Positions 27,546 to 36,304 of a stretch of DNA of 64,000 nt are shown in pieces. The position numbers and the translations under genes are program-made. The notes under the pieces are model-generated. The model worked only from the letters and a program-made list of their open reading frames with translations. It made no database searches and had not been told where the DNA came from. Each line of letters starts with the position of its first letter. The first letter of the stretch is position 1. Location: positions 33,885-97,884 of the forward strand of contig CANFSZ010000004.1 of the NCBI GenBank assembly GCA_947449835.1. Reading direction: 5' to 3'. The stretch comes from Opitutia bacterium (GTDB taxonomy: Bacteria > Verrucomicrobiota > Verrucomicrobiia > Opitutales > Opitutaceae).

Positions 27546-27998
27546 TTAATCGCGTTGGTGTGAGTCGAGCAGCAAGGTGATAGGACCGTCATTCACGAGC
27601 GACACGTGCATATCGGCGCCAAAGCGACCGGAGGCAACGGGGCGGCCTAGGGCGGAGGCGGAAGCGCGTAAAAACGTCTCGTAAAGCGGGAGCGCGACCT
27701 CGGGACGCGCGGCGCCATCCCACGAGGGGCGGGTGCCTTTGCGGGTGCGCGCGTAGAGCGTGAATTGGCTGATGATGAGGAGTTCGCCGGCGATGTCGCG
27801 GACGGAGAGGTTCATCGTGCCCGTGGCATCATCAAAGATGCGGAGCGTGGTGATTTTCGTGGCGAGCCAGTCGGCATCGGTTGCCGTGTCGTGCGGCGCG
27901 ATGCCGAGAAAAACGAGGAGGCCTCGATCTATGGCGCCAACGCGTTCGCCAGCGATGTCGACGTGCGCGGTGGAGACGCGTTGCATGAGGGCGCGCAT
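27546..27998 (-). CDS. dtd: D-aminoacyl-tRNA deacylase
   Basis: Dtd removes D-amino acids and misattached glycine from tRNA in the cytoplasm. The 150-residue product has the two conserved active-site segments, SQFTLY near residues 76-81 and NDGPITLLL near 137-145, the latter being the family's cross-subunit Gly-Pro motif. Length is standard. The start MRALMQRVSTAHVD is typical of the family. The S9 peptidase gene begins 19 bases after its stop on the same strand, so both may share a transcript. Confidence 0.95.
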   Translation of the reverse strand: MRALMQRVSTAHVDIAGERVGAIDRGLLVFLGIAPHDTATDADWLATKITTLRIFDDATGTMNLSVRDIAGELLIISQFTLYARTRKGTRPSWDGAARPEVALPLYETFLRASASALGRPVASGRFGADMHVSLVNDGPITLLLDSHQRD

Positions 27999-28032
27999 GT
28001 AAACGAGATGTGAAAAGTGAGCTTATGAGCAG

Positions 28033-28062
28033 AAAAAAACCGCGGGCCAAGGCTCGCGGTTT
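28033..28062 (-). terminator. Intrinsic terminator after fabV
   Basis: Read on the minus strand, AAACCGCG, a short loop region AGCCTTGGCC that itself pairs GCC with GGC, and CGCGGTTT are followed by a run of T. The stem is nearly continuous with one A-C mismatch. It lies just downstream of the fabV stop and upstream of dtd, so it should end fabV transcription. Confidence 0.85.
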
Positions 28063-28080
28063 CAAGGAATGAGTCCGTGT

Positions 28081-29265
28081 TCAGAGCATCGGTAGATGCG
28101 GCTCGATCTCGGCTTCGTAGTTGATGCCGGGTAGACCAAAGCCGAAGAGCTTCATGAATTCGCTGCGGTAGCCCGCGATGTCGGTCAGCGTGGCAAGATT
28201 TTCGGTCGTGGTTTGCGGCCAGATTTCTTTGACCGCGGCTTGGATCTCGGGGCGCATTTCCCAGTCGTCGATCCGGATCCGGCCCGCTTCGTCAAAGGTG
28301 GGGCCGTTGCTCGAGTATAGCTGGGTGGCGAAGAGTCGGGCGATTTGTTCGATGCAGCCCTCGTGCGTGCCGTGGGCTTTCATGATCTTGTAGAGAATCG
28401 AAATGTAGAGCGGGACGACGGGAATGGCGGAGCTGGCTTGGGTGACAAGCGCCTTGTTGACCGAGATGCAGGCGCGGCCGCCGCTGAGTTTGAGGAGCGC
28501 GTCGATGCTGCGGGCGGCGCGTTCGAGGTCGTTTTTGGCGAGGCCGATGGTGCCGTTTTTGTAAATGGCCCACGTGACTTCCGGACCGATGTAAGAGTAG
28601 GCGACGGACTGCGCGCCGGGAGCGAGGAGTTTGGCCTCGGACAGGGCTTGCATCCACATTTCCCAATCTTCGCCGCCCATGACGGCGGTCGTGTCGGCGA
28701 TCTCGGCTTCGTTGGCCGGCTCGATCGTGACCGTGCTGACGATGCCTTTATCGGTATCGACGGTTTTATTCGTGTAAGATTGGCCGACGGGTTTGAGAAC
28801 CGATTTGTGGACGACGCCGGTCGTGGGATGGGTGCGGCGGGGAGACGCGAGCGAATAGATGACGAGATCAACTTGGCCGAGATCGGCACGGATGAGATCG
28901 AGGGCTTGGCGCTTGATGTCGGCGGAGAACGCGTCGCCGTTGATGTTTTTCGCGTAGTGGCCCGCGGCGTGCGCGGCTTTGGTGAAGGCGATGGTGTTGT
29001 ACCAACCGGGAGTCGCTGGGCGACCTTCTTCAGAGGGACGTTCGAAGAAAACGCCGAGGGTCGCGGCGCCGGAACCGAAGGCGGCGGTGACGCGTGAGGC
29101 GAGGCCGTAGCCCGTGGAGGAACCGATCACGAGGACCTTTTTCGGACCTTTCGCGAGTGCGGGTTGGGCTTTGACGTGGGCGATCCACTCTTGGACATGG
29201 GCTGCGCAACCGGCCGGGTGCGCAGTGACGCACACGAAGCCACGGACTTTGGGTTTGATAACCAT
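28081..29265 (-). CDS. fabV: Enoyl-ACP (trans-2-enoyl-CoA) reductase FabV
   Basis: FabV catalyses the last reductive step of fatty acid elongation, using NADH to reduce enoyl-ACP; it replaces FabI in several bacteria and confers triclosan tolerance. The 394-residue product, started at the ATG 29265 (MVIKPKVRGFVCV), shows the cofactor loop IGSSTGYGLASR, the segment YSLASPRRTHP, and the active-site Tyr-x8-Lys type region AYSYIGPEVTWAIYKNG followed by GLAK. Length matches the family (about 400). The longer ORF start adds 15 residues with no similarity. A clear intrinsic terminator follows, so it is probably monocistronic. Confidence 0.95.
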   Translation of the reverse strand: MVIKPKVRGFVCVTAHPAGCAAHVQEWIAHVKAQPALAKGPKKVLVIGSSTGYGLASRVTAAFGSGAATLGVFFERPSEEGRPATPGWYNTIAFTKAAHAAGHYAKNINGDAFSADIKRQALDLIRADLGQVDLVIYSLASPRRTHPTTGVVHKSVLKPVGQSYTNKTVDTDKGIVSTVTIEPANEAEIADTTAVMGGEDWEMWMQALSEAKLLAPGAQSVAYSYIGPEVTWAIYKNGTIGLAKNDLERAARSIDALLKLSGGRACISVNKALVTQASSAIPVVPLYISILYKIMKAHGTHEGCIEQIARLFATQLYSSNGPTFDEAGRIRIDDWEMRPEIQAAVKEIWPQTTTENLATLTDIAGYRSEFMKLFGFGLPGINYEAEIEPHLPML

Positions 29266-29370
29266 AAGAGTTGAAGGGTTTGCGGCAGGCGCGGTCGGGG
29301 CAAGTTTCAATTGGCATCATCGAGTCGTGATGGGGTCGTCGTAAACGCCCATGTTGGACTGAGCGATGGA

Positions 29371-30276
29371 TCAGGGGCCGATGAGCACCATCGGGCCCTC
29401 GGCCTTGGGCACGCCGCCCTTGCGCTCGAGGCTTACCGCAAATTTCGCCACGGTTTGAACGGGGCGATTGGGATGGAAAATCAATCGGCCCTCGCCAGTC
29501 GTGGGGTCGACTTTGAAAACACCGCCGTCCACGGGGATGGAATACTGCGGGTCAACGACCCAGAGTTGATAATCTTTATCCGCCGCCAGCGCGGGGAGTT
29601 TTTGGACGGTGAGTACGCCTTCTTGGCTCGAGGGATTCCAGACGGCGACCGCCACGGCTTGGGGGCTGTTGCCGAGGAGCGAGGCGAGGGTGGCGATTTT
29701 GTAATCGGCGAGCGTGCCCTGGGTGATGAGTTGTTGTTTTGTCTCAGCGAGTCGGGATTCCAACGTGGTGACGAGTGCAGCGGAATCGCTAGCGCGCTTC
29801 GCGGCATCAGCGAGCTCGCGTTGCGCGATGAGGCGCTCGGCGGCGAGTTGGTTTTTCGTGCTGCGGAGAGAAAGATCGGCGAGGCTTTGTTGGTCGCGGA
29901 AGGCGGAGTTCAGGGCGCTTTGGTTAAAATAAGCCTGCGCAAAATAAGCCGCGAGGCAGGCAAAACAGGCCGCCGTGGCGAAACCGATCCACGTCGGAAA
30001 CGGCAGAATCGTAGAGCGGGAGGCTGTGACTATGGGAGCGCGCGCGGCGCTCGCATCGCCAGCGATCGTCTTAAGCAGGCGGATTTTTAGAGCCGCGGGC
30101 GGTTCGGCTGCGGGGGCGGCATGCGCGAGTTCGGCCGCCGTGGATCGGAGGGAGCCGGCGAGGGTCGCTAACTCAGGATGCTGGGCGAGAGCGGCGGTGA
30201 ATTCGGCCTGCTCGGCGGGATTGAGCAAGTCGAGGGCGGCGAGCGCGGCGAGATCTTCGTGGCGTTCGGCGTTCAT
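29371..30276 (-). CDS. RskA-like anti-sigma factor
   Basis: A 301-residue membrane-anchored anti-sigma factor. The N-terminal RskA-type sigma-binding part (HEDLAALAALDLLNPAEQAEF) lacks a zinc HxxxCxxC motif. A transmembrane helix lies at about residues 95-117 (WIGFATAACFACLAAYFAQAYF), followed by a coiled-coil-prone stretch (LAAERLIAQRELADAAKRA) and the C-terminal RskA extracytoplasmic domain (DYQLWVVDPQ, GVFKVDPTTGEG, FAVSLE). It starts inside the stop codon of the sigma gene (ATGA), ensuring stoichiometric synthesis. Signal and release protease are unknown. Confidence 0.9.
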   Translation of the reverse strand: MNAERHEDLAALAALDLLNPAEQAEFTAALAQHPELATLAGSLRSTAAELAHAAPAAEPPAALKIRLLKTIAGDASAARAPIVTASRSTILPFPTWIGFATAACFACLAAYFAQAYFNQSALNSAFRDQQSLADLSLRSTKNQLAAERLIAQRELADAAKRASDSAALVTTLESRLAETKQQLITQGTLADYKIATLASLLGNSPQAVAVAVWNPSSQEGVLTVQKLPALAADKDYQLWVVDPQYSIPVDGGVFKVDPTTGEGRLIFHPNRPVQTVAKFAVSLERKGGVPKAEGPMVLIGP

Positions 30277-30869
30277 AAACGATTCGCGAGTTGATCGCGT
30301 AATTTTAGTAGGCCGCGACGGATGCGGGCTTTGATCGTGCCTAGGGGCGTTTCGAGACGAGCGGCGATTTCTTCCTGCGTGAGGCCGCTGAAAAAGGCGA
30401 GTTTGAGCGCGCGTTGTTGATCCGCGGGTAAAGCGGCGACGGCGGCGCGAAGGGTGGTGGCTTGATCCGAGCTCGAGGCTGCGGAGTCGGCCCCGGGGCC
30501 GGAGGAATTTTCGTCAAGGCCGAGATCGGAGAGGGCGGAGGTTTCGAGCAACTCGTGGCGGCGGCGGCGGGAGCGCAGGCGATCAATGGCGCGGTTACGC
30601 GTGAGGGTGAGCACCCAGGAAAACGCGGTCCCTCGAGCGGTTTCAAAGCTCGCGGCTTTTTCCCAGACCGCGACGAAGGCATCGTGGACAATATCTTGGG
30701 CTTCGCCGGGGTCGTTGAGGATGCGCAGGGCGGTAGCGTAAAGCGGCCGAGAGAAACGATCGTAGAGCTCCCCCAAAGCCGCGCTGTCGCCTGCGGCCAC
30801 CAAGCCGAGCAAACGCGCGTCGGCTGCGTGACGCGCATCGGACAAATCGGCGGTGGGCTCCGTTTTCAT
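30273..30869 (-). CDS. ECF RNA polymerase sigma factor (SigK-like)
   Basis: A 198-residue group 4 sigma factor from the ATG 30869; the longer frame adds 30 unrelated residues. Region 2 spans about residues 28-95 with the core-binding and -10 recognition segment (DAFVAVWEKAASF, WVLTLTRNRAIDRLR). Region 4 near residues 135-190 has the helix-turn-helix GLTQEEIAARLETPLGTIKA. The downstream overlapping anti-sigma gene of RskA type makes this a SigK/RskA-like pair, which responds to envelope or redox stress in other bacteria. The target regulon cannot be read from the sequence. Confidence 0.93.
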   Translation of the reverse strand: MKTEPTADLSDARHAADARLLGLVAAGDSAALGELYDRFSRPLYATALRILNDPGEAQDIVHDAFVAVWEKAASFETARGTAFSWVLTLTRNRAIDRLRSRRRRHELLETSALSDLGLDENSSGPGADSAASSSDQATTLRAAVAALPADQQRALKLAFFSGLTQEEIAARLETPLGTIKARIRRGLLKLRDQLANRL

Positions 30870-31054
30870 GCGGCGGATGGTCCGAGCGGGTTCAAATCCG
30901 TGGACACGGTTGGTCCACAAAATATAACCCGAGAGATGCGTCGACAGCAGAAGCGGCATAATGCTGTGAGTTAATACGCATGAGATAAGCGAAGAGATGC
31001 CGCGAGTTGCGCGGGTGCGAGTCGAAAGTTGGGCGGCGAGGCGGCGAGCGGACC

Positions 31055-31147
31055 TCAGAGGATCGCTAGGCCCAAAAGCCCCAACGCGAACAGCAGCGCG
31101 ATGACGGCGAGGGCTAGACGTTCACGTTGGGTCGTGGCCAAAGGCAT
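31055..31147 (-). CDS. Possible 30-residue single-span membrane protein
   Basis: A short frame too small for the ORF track encodes MPLATTQRER followed by a continuous hydrophobic stretch of about 20 residues (LALAVIALLFALGLLGLAIL) and a stop. Charge distribution fits a single inner-membrane helix with its basic N-terminus in the cytoplasm. It begins 36 bases after the dapF-like stop on the same strand and precedes the sigma gene promoter region. No Shine-Dalgarno is seen, but most genes here lack one. It could also be chance. Confidence 0.35.
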   Translation of the reverse strand: MPLATTQRERLALAVIALLFALGLLGLAIL

Positions 31148-31183
31148 CGGGAGTAACCGCGCGTTGATCGGAGTTTTTGCGGG

Positions 31184-32038
31184 CTAGACTTTGACCGCAA
31201 AGAGTTCGGGATGCATGTGACCCTCGGCGACTTTGTTAACGGTGCCAGTCATCATGATGGAAAACGCGTCGCCGATTTCGATGCCGATTTTTCCGCCAGG
31301 CATGTGCACGGTGAGGCTGCGATCGACGAGTCCGAGGCGATGGGCCACGGCCGCGCTGGCGCTGCTGCTGCTGCCGGACGCGAGGGTGTAACCGGCACCA
31401 CGTTCCCAGATTTCGATCTGAATATTGGCGCGGTCTAGGACTTTGAGAAATTGGACGTTGGTCTTGCGCGGGAAATGGGCGTGGGTCTCGAGGTGCGGAC
31501 CGTACTTGTGGGCCATGTCGGCGGAGATTTCCGTGAGCGGGAGCACGCAATGCGGATTTCCGATCGTGGCGGCGCAATACGTGAATTCGCGGTCGAGGAT
31601 CTTGATTTTCTCGTTGAGCACCTCACGGGGCGCGCCGACGACCGGGATTTTTTCGGACGAAAAACTCACGTGACCCATCGCGATGGAAATCAACTGCGCG
31701 TTATCCTTGAGCGCCACGGCGACTTGGCCGCCGGGAACTTCAACGGTGAAGTTTGGCTCTTTGACGAGGCCTTGGTCGTAAAGGAAGCGCGAGAAAATGC
31801 GTAGGCCGTTGCCGGATTTTTCGGCCTCAGAGCCATCGGGGTTAAATATGCGCAGGCCGAATTGACTCGTTTGCGAGGGTAACGGACCCCAAAGAATTCC
31901 GTCGGAGCCGACGCCGAAGTTGCGATGACAAACGACGCGGATCTGCTCGATCGTCGGTGCTGGCTGCCACGAAGGAAAATCGCGGGGATCGAGCACAATG
32001 TAGTCGTTGCCGAGGGCGTGGTATTTATGAAAGCGCAT
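31184..32038 (-). CDS. dapF: Diaminopimelate epimerase homologue lacking both catalytic cysteines
   Basis: A 284-residue protein with the full DapF fold: N-terminal FHKYHALGNDYIVLD, FGVGSDG, the NPDGSEAEKSGNGLR motif and GNPHCV. In E. coli-type DapF the thiolate pair sits in QCGNGAR and ACGSGAC. Here the first is KSGNG with Ser75 and the second is TLASGSSSS with Ser221, so both bases are serine. DapF normally interconverts LL- and meso-diaminopimelate for lysine and peptidoglycan. Cysteine-to-serine change is expected to cripple that reaction, so the protein may belong to a DapF branch with altered chemistry. It lies downstream of the unknown 495-residue gene on the same strand. Confidence 0.8.
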   Translation of the reverse strand: MRFHKYHALGNDYIVLDPRDFPSWQPAPTIEQIRVVCHRNFGVGSDGILWGPLPSQTSQFGLRIFNPDGSEAEKSGNGLRIFSRFLYDQGLVKEPNFTVEVPGGQVAVALKDNAQLISIAMGHVSFSSEKIPVVGAPREVLNEKIKILDREFTYCAATIGNPHCVLPLTEISADMAHKYGPHLETHAHFPRKTNVQFLKVLDRANIQIEIWERGAGYTLASGSSSSASAAVAHRLGLVDRSLTVHMPGGKIGIEIGDAFSIMMTGTVNKVAEGHMHPELFAVKV

Positions 32039-32178
32039 GGTAGGAATCGCCGAGCTAGGAGAAAAATCGGTCGCTAAACACGCGCAAAGTTTCGCCGCAC
32101 GGAACTTATTGTTGGCGACCTGAGCACGTTGCGGCGGGCGCAGGCGCGATGCTGAGGCGCAATACCTCCGCGCGGGAC

Positions 32179-33666
32179 TCAGTTTTTGGCCGTGGTGCAG
32201 CCGAAGAGCTCGCGGCGTTTAATCGCGGCGACCACGGCTTCGGGCACCATTTTTTCCCACGTGGCGTCGCCTTCTTTAATGCGGCGCAAGACATCACGAG
32301 AGAAAATATGCAGAATCGAGGGGTCGAATCCGACGATGCAGTCGATGTAGTGCGCTTCGAGCAAGTGGGCGTAAAGGTTGCGCAGGTGATCGGCGATCTG
32401 GACGTTTTTTGCGTTGATGAGCACGCTGGAGGCGAAGGCATGACTCGTCGTGCGGCCTGAAGTGTTCGGGACGGGTTGCCCCGTAGCGGTGTAAACATCG
32501 AAACCATCCTGCCGCATCGGATAAATATAAAGTTTAACCGAATTGCGGAAGAGGCGGCCGAAGGATTCCAAGATGCCGCCTTCAAGATTCTCGTAATACT
32601 TTTCGTTGAAAATTTCGATGAGGTTATTGATCCCCATCGTGACGCCAATCATCTCCTTAGTGTAGCGCCGGAAGTAAGATGTGAGGCGGTAGTATTCGGA
32701 GTAATTTGAGATCAGGACGTTGAAGCCGATGTCGCCCAGGAGATCGACGCGCGCGAGGAAGTCTTTGGGGTCGAGTTCACCGGCGGCGAGCAGGTTGTGC
32801 ATGGTGATTTCCATGAGCACGACGACTTGTTTGCCCTTAACTAGCGGCTCCTGGACGAATTGGGCGGTCGCGCAGTTGAGCATGTCGACGTTGACGTGTG
32901 TGACCGGGCGGAAGGATCCACGTTCGACGAGGATGGGTTTGCGGTAAAGAACTTCGGAGGGTTGGAGCACGTCACCGCCCGGACCGAACATGACGGCGTT
33001 GGTGAGGCCAAATTCGACGAGCATGAGCGACATGAGGCGGTTATCCACGTTATGAAACGCGGGGCCGTTTAATTTCAACATATCGACTTCGATGCGGTCG
33101 GCAGAGAGATTATCCAGAAGTGATTCGACGAGTTTGCGCGGGTCGGTGTGATAATAAAACGCGCCATAGATCAGGTTGACGCCGATGATGCCGAGCGCCT
33201 GTTGCTGGAGGATATTTTCTTTGTCCCACATACGCACGTGGAGGACGACTTCGCTCGGTGGGCCGCCGGGCTCGGTCTGGAAACGGATACCCATCCAGCC
33301 GTGAGCCTCGTTGGTACCTTTGAAATTACGCGCGGAAACGGTGTCGGCGAAGGCGAAGAACATGGTGCGTTCGCCGCGTTGCGTGGCGAGGCGCTCGTTG
33401 AGCAGTTGATACTCGTGATCGAGCATGAGGCCGAGACGTTCGCGCGAGACGTAGCGCGGGGCTTTGCCGTAGATGGCATCACTAAACGTCATGTCGTAGG
33501 CGGAGATCGTTTTGGCGATGGTGCCGGAAGCGCCGCCGGCTTGGAAGAATACGCGCGCTACTTCCTGGCCGGCGCCGATTTCTGCGAAGGTGCCGTATTT
33601 CGGCTCGTCCAGATTGATCGTGAGAGCTTTGCGGTTGGTCGTGAGTAATTCTTTTTGCTCGCTCAT
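32179..33666 (-). CDS. Large conserved cytoplasmic protein of unknown function (495 aa)
   Basis: A 495-residue soluble protein that belongs to a widespread bacterial family starting with a motif like RKALTINLDEPKYGTFAEIG followed by GAGQEVARVFF. As I recall, database names for relatives are inconsistent (TonB-dependent receptor, nicotinate-nucleotide adenylyltransferase), and nothing here supports either: there is no signal peptide, barrel or adenylyltransferase HxGH motif. Conserved-looking blocks include RGERTMFFAFADTV, HGWMGIRFQ, LVERGSFRPVTHVN and ISNYSEYYRLTSYFRRYT. It stands 140 bases upstream of the DapF-like gene and is divergent from sppA. Confidence 0.85.
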   Translation of the reverse strand: MSEQKELLTTNRKALTINLDEPKYGTFAEIGAGQEVARVFFQAGGASGTIAKTISAYDMTFSDAIYGKAPRYVSRERLGLMLDHEYQLLNERLATQRGERTMFFAFADTVSARNFKGTNEAHGWMGIRFQTEPGGPPSEVVLHVRMWDKENILQQQALGIIGVNLIYGAFYYHTDPRKLVESLLDNLSADRIEVDMLKLNGPAFHNVDNRLMSLMLVEFGLTNAVMFGPGGDVLQPSEVLYRKPILVERGSFRPVTHVNVDMLNCATAQFVQEPLVKGKQVVVLMEITMHNLLAAGELDPKDFLARVDLLGDIGFNVLISNYSEYYRLTSYFRRYTKEMIGVTMGINNLIEIFNEKYYENLEGGILESFGRLFRNSVKLYIYPMRQDGFDVYTATGQPVPNTSGRTTSHAFASSVLINAKNVQIADHLRNLYAHLLEAHYIDCIVGFDPSILHIFSRDVLRRIKEGDATWEKMVPEAVVAAIKRRELFGCTTAKN

Positions 33667-33834
33667 GCCGTACTTCTGCAGAACGCCGCTGTAGGATGCA
33701 ACCTTGCTGTACCTCCCTTTGTAACAGGTGCGTTACGAATCCCGCTCCGCGCGGAAAGGCTTTGAGGTGTTTTGGTTGGCAGAGGCGACGTTTCTACTGG
33801 CTGCGCTGCGCGCGGCTGTTAGGTTCGCGACCGC

Positions 33835-35673
33835 ATGAAAAATTTCTTCACCTCTATGCTGGGCGCGCTGGTGGCGCTCGTGGTCTTTTCCGGTGGCGCG
33901 ATCCTTTTGTTTATCGGCTTGTTGGGTGCGATCGTCTCCCTGAGCGGCGATAAAAAAGCCCCGACCATCGATCGCGGCTCTTACCTCGTTTTCGATCTGG
34001 CCGCCAACATCACCGATGCGCCTGCGCAGGTGGATTTCAGTCAGTTCACCGGCGGTCATGCTTCGACGCTGCAACTTCGTGCGGTGACTCGGGCCATCCG
34101 AGCCGCCAAGACGGATGATCGCGTGGCGGGGATTTTACTCAAAGGCGCGCTCACGCCGGCGGGTTACGGCTCGGGTTATGCGGCGTTGAAAGAAGTGCGC
34201 AACGCGCTCCTTGATTTCAAGGCCAGCGGCAAACCCGTCCGGGCTTATCTCGAAGCTGTCACGACGAAGGACTACTATCTCGCCTCGGTCGCCAGTGACA
34301 TCACGCTGGATCCTTACGGTATGATCATCATGCCCGGGCTCGCGAGTGAACCGATGTTTTACACGGGCGCTTTCGAGAAATTCGGCATCGGGGTGCAAGT
34401 CACCCGCGTAGGCAAATACAAGTCTTTCGTCGAACCTTACACGCGCAAAGACATGAGCCCCGAAAACCGTGAGCAAACTCTGAAGCTGCTCAACGATCTC
34501 TGGGGCTCGATGCTCGACGACATGGCGCAGGGCCGCAGCCTGAATCGCGAAAAAATCCAATCCGTCGTCGACGCCGAAGGCATCATTCGACCCGAAAAAG
34601 CCAAGGCCGCTAAACTCGTCGATCGCATCGCCTATCGCGATGAAGTCATTGCCGAACTGCGCACCAAGACCGGCCCAGCGGCGAACGATAAGATTACTTT
34701 CAAACAAATTGAAATCGCGGCTTACGCAAAAATGACTAAAGACATCGCCGCTACATCAAAAAAACCTGCGACGGATGAGGCCAAGTCGGCCGGCACCGGC
34801 CGCGGTAAAGTCGCGATCATTTACGCCGAAGGCAGCATCGTAGACGGCAACGGTGAACGCGGTGAAATCGGCGGCGTGAAATTCGCGCGTGAAATTCGCA
34901 GCCTCCGCCAAGATGATTCCGTCAAGGCCATCGTGCTCCGGGTCAATAGCCCCGGCGGCAGCGCCTCAGCCTCGGAAAATATCGCCCGCGAAGTGCGCCT
35001 CGCGCGCAAGGTCAAACCGGTCATTATTTCGATGGGCACCTACGCGGCCTCGGGCGGTTATTGGATCGCGGCGGATGGCGATCGCATTTTCGCGGAGCCC
35101 ACGACCATCACGGGATCGATCGGTGTTTTTGGTCTGCAATTCGACGTGCAGAAACTGGCGAACAACGTCGGTCTCACGTTTGATTCCGTCAAAACCGGTA
35201 AATATGCCGACGCCATCACCATCACGCGGCCCAAGACTGAAGACGAACTCGCAATTTTCCAAAATATGGTCGACTGGATTTATGGTGAATTCGTCGGCAA
35301 AGTGGCGACGGCGCGAAAACTTAAAAAAGAAGACGTGCAAGAAATCGCCCAAGGCCGCGTGTGGTCGGGAGCCGAAGCTAAGAAGCTCGGTTTGGTCGAT
35401 GAGCTCGGCGGACTTGAGGATGCAATCCAGTTCGCTGCGACCAAGGCGGGACTCGCGAAAAATTACCGACTGATCGAGTATCCCCAGAAGAAAGAATTAG
35501 CCGAGACGATCGGCGAACTCGTGGAGCGATTTAATCCCGACACCCAAGCTCAAGCCCGAGGCGTCATCGGCCAAATCACCGCGCGCCTGCAACACGATCT
35601 CGCCACCCTTAAGACGTTCAACGATCCTCAAGGCATCTACGCGCGCATGCCGCTGGAGCTCTCGCTGCGTTAA
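33835..35673 (+). CDS. sppA: Signal peptide peptidase SppA, 67K type
   Basis: SppA is a membrane-anchored S49 serine peptidase that degrades cleaved signal peptides in the periplasm. The 612-residue length fits the double-domain 67K form. One N-terminal membrane helix spans about residues 8-35. The catalytic lysine is in GKYKSFVEPY of the first repeat and the serine in GTYAASGGYWIA of the second, exactly the split Ser-Lys dyad of E. coli SppA. A low-complexity linker (KKPATDEAKSAGTGRGK) separates the halves. The sufT gene follows 10 bases later and is probably in the same transcript. Confidence 0.95.
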   Translation: MKNFFTSMLGALVALVVFSGGAILLFIGLLGAIVSLSGDKKAPTIDRGSYLVFDLAANITDAPAQVDFSQFTGGHASTLQLRAVTRAIRAAKTDDRVAGILLKGALTPAGYGSGYAALKEVRNALLDFKASGKPVRAYLEAVTTKDYYLASVASDITLDPYGMIIMPGLASEPMFYTGAFEKFGIGVQVTRVGKYKSFVEPYTRKDMSPENREQTLKLLNDLWGSMLDDMAQGRSLNREKIQSVVDAEGIIRPEKAKAAKLVDRIAYRDEVIAELRTKTGPAANDKITFKQIEIAAYAKMTKDIAATSKKPATDEAKSAGTGRGKVAIIYAEGSIVDGNGERGEIGGVKFAREIRSLRQDDSVKAIVLRVNSPGGSASASENIAREVRLARKVKPVIISMGTYAASGGYWIAADGDRIFAEPTTITGSIGVFGLQFDVQKLANNVGLTFDSVKTGKYADAITITRPKTEDELAIFQNMVDWIYGEFVGKVATARKLKKEDVQEIAQGRVWSGAEAKKLGLVDELGGLEDAIQFAATKAGLAKNYRLIEYPQKKELAETIGELVERFNPDTQAQARGVIGQITARLQHDLATLKTFNDPQGIYARMPLELSLR

Positions 35674-35683
35674 CTCAAAATTC

Positions 35684-36214
35684 ATGGATACCACGCTGAC
35701 TCACGACACACCGGCCACCGCTATTCCCTCGGGCGAGGCGCTCACGTTGAGCGCGGGCGCCAGCGTGTACATCACCCAGACCCTCGGCGGTAATGTCACC
35801 GTACGCACGGACCGCGGCCTATTTCGCATCGCGGCCGAACATACCGGCGCCTTGGCGGGTTACACACCTGTCGTCGAAGCTGTAAACGTCGTAGCCGGCA
35901 CCTTGAGTGAACAAGCGATTTGGGCGGCGCTGAAAACGTGTTTCGATCCCGAGATCCCCGTGAATATCTTGGATCTCGGCTTGGTGTATGATTTGGCGAT
36001 TGATGTGCTGCCGGATGGCACTCACTCCGTCGAAGCGAAGATGACGCTCACCGCGCAAGGTTGCGGTATGGGGCCGGTGATCGCCGAAGATGCGCGGCAA
36101 AAAATCGCGGCCTTACCCACGGTGAGCGCGGCCAAAGTTCACATCGTATGGGATCCGATCTGGACGCCACAGATGATTTCGCCGGAGGGGCGCAAGACTT
36201 TGGGCTTAGAATAA
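35684..36214 (+). CDS. sufT: SufT family Fe-S assembly factor
   Basis: A 176-residue protein with a C-terminal DUF59/MIP18 domain (FDPEIPVNILDLGLVYDL, then LTAQGCGMGPVIAEDA) preceded by an N-terminal beta-rich segment, the architecture of SufT. The cysteine in QGCGMG is the conserved family residue. SufT helps mature iron-sulfur proteins, probably as a carrier, in the cytoplasm. Other suf genes are not in the window. It follows sppA closely and converges with the cupin gene. Confidence 0.9.
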   Translation: MDTTLTHDTPATAIPSGEALTLSAGASVYITQTLGGNVTVRTDRGLFRIAAEHTGALAGYTPVVEAVNVVAGTLSEQAIWAALKTCFDPEIPVNILDLGLVYDLAIDVLPDGTHSVEAKMTLTAQGCGMGPVIAEDARQKIAALPTVSAAKVHIVWDPIWTPQMISPEGRKTLGLE

Positions 36215-36264
36215 CCTGCCGCAGCTTTTGCTGTGCGTTAGATTTCTCCAGCTTAGCTTCGTAG

Positions 36265-36304
36265 GCTCGGCGGAGTAATATCAGCCCCAATTTCAGGGCC
36301 GAGC
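36265..36304. other. Inverted repeat at the sufT/cupin convergence
   Basis: GCTCGGC at 36265-36271 pairs with GCCGAGC at 36298-36304, and the enclosed loop contains CCCC/AGGG that can pair as well. It overlaps the last codons of the cupin gene and lies downstream of sufT, a position suited to a shared terminator, but no T-run follows on either strand. Confidence 0.3.

Noticed and set aside
30880-30905. GGTTCAAATCC resembling a tRNA T-loop
   Set aside because: The flanking bases do not form a five-pair T stem (third pair is G-G) and no acceptor, D or anticodon arms can be drawn around it.
31330-31385. Repeated serine codons (AGC x4) in the DapF homologue as a sequencing artefact
   Set aside because: The frame continues intact on both sides and the second altered motif (KSGNG) is independent, so a local error would not explain both changes.
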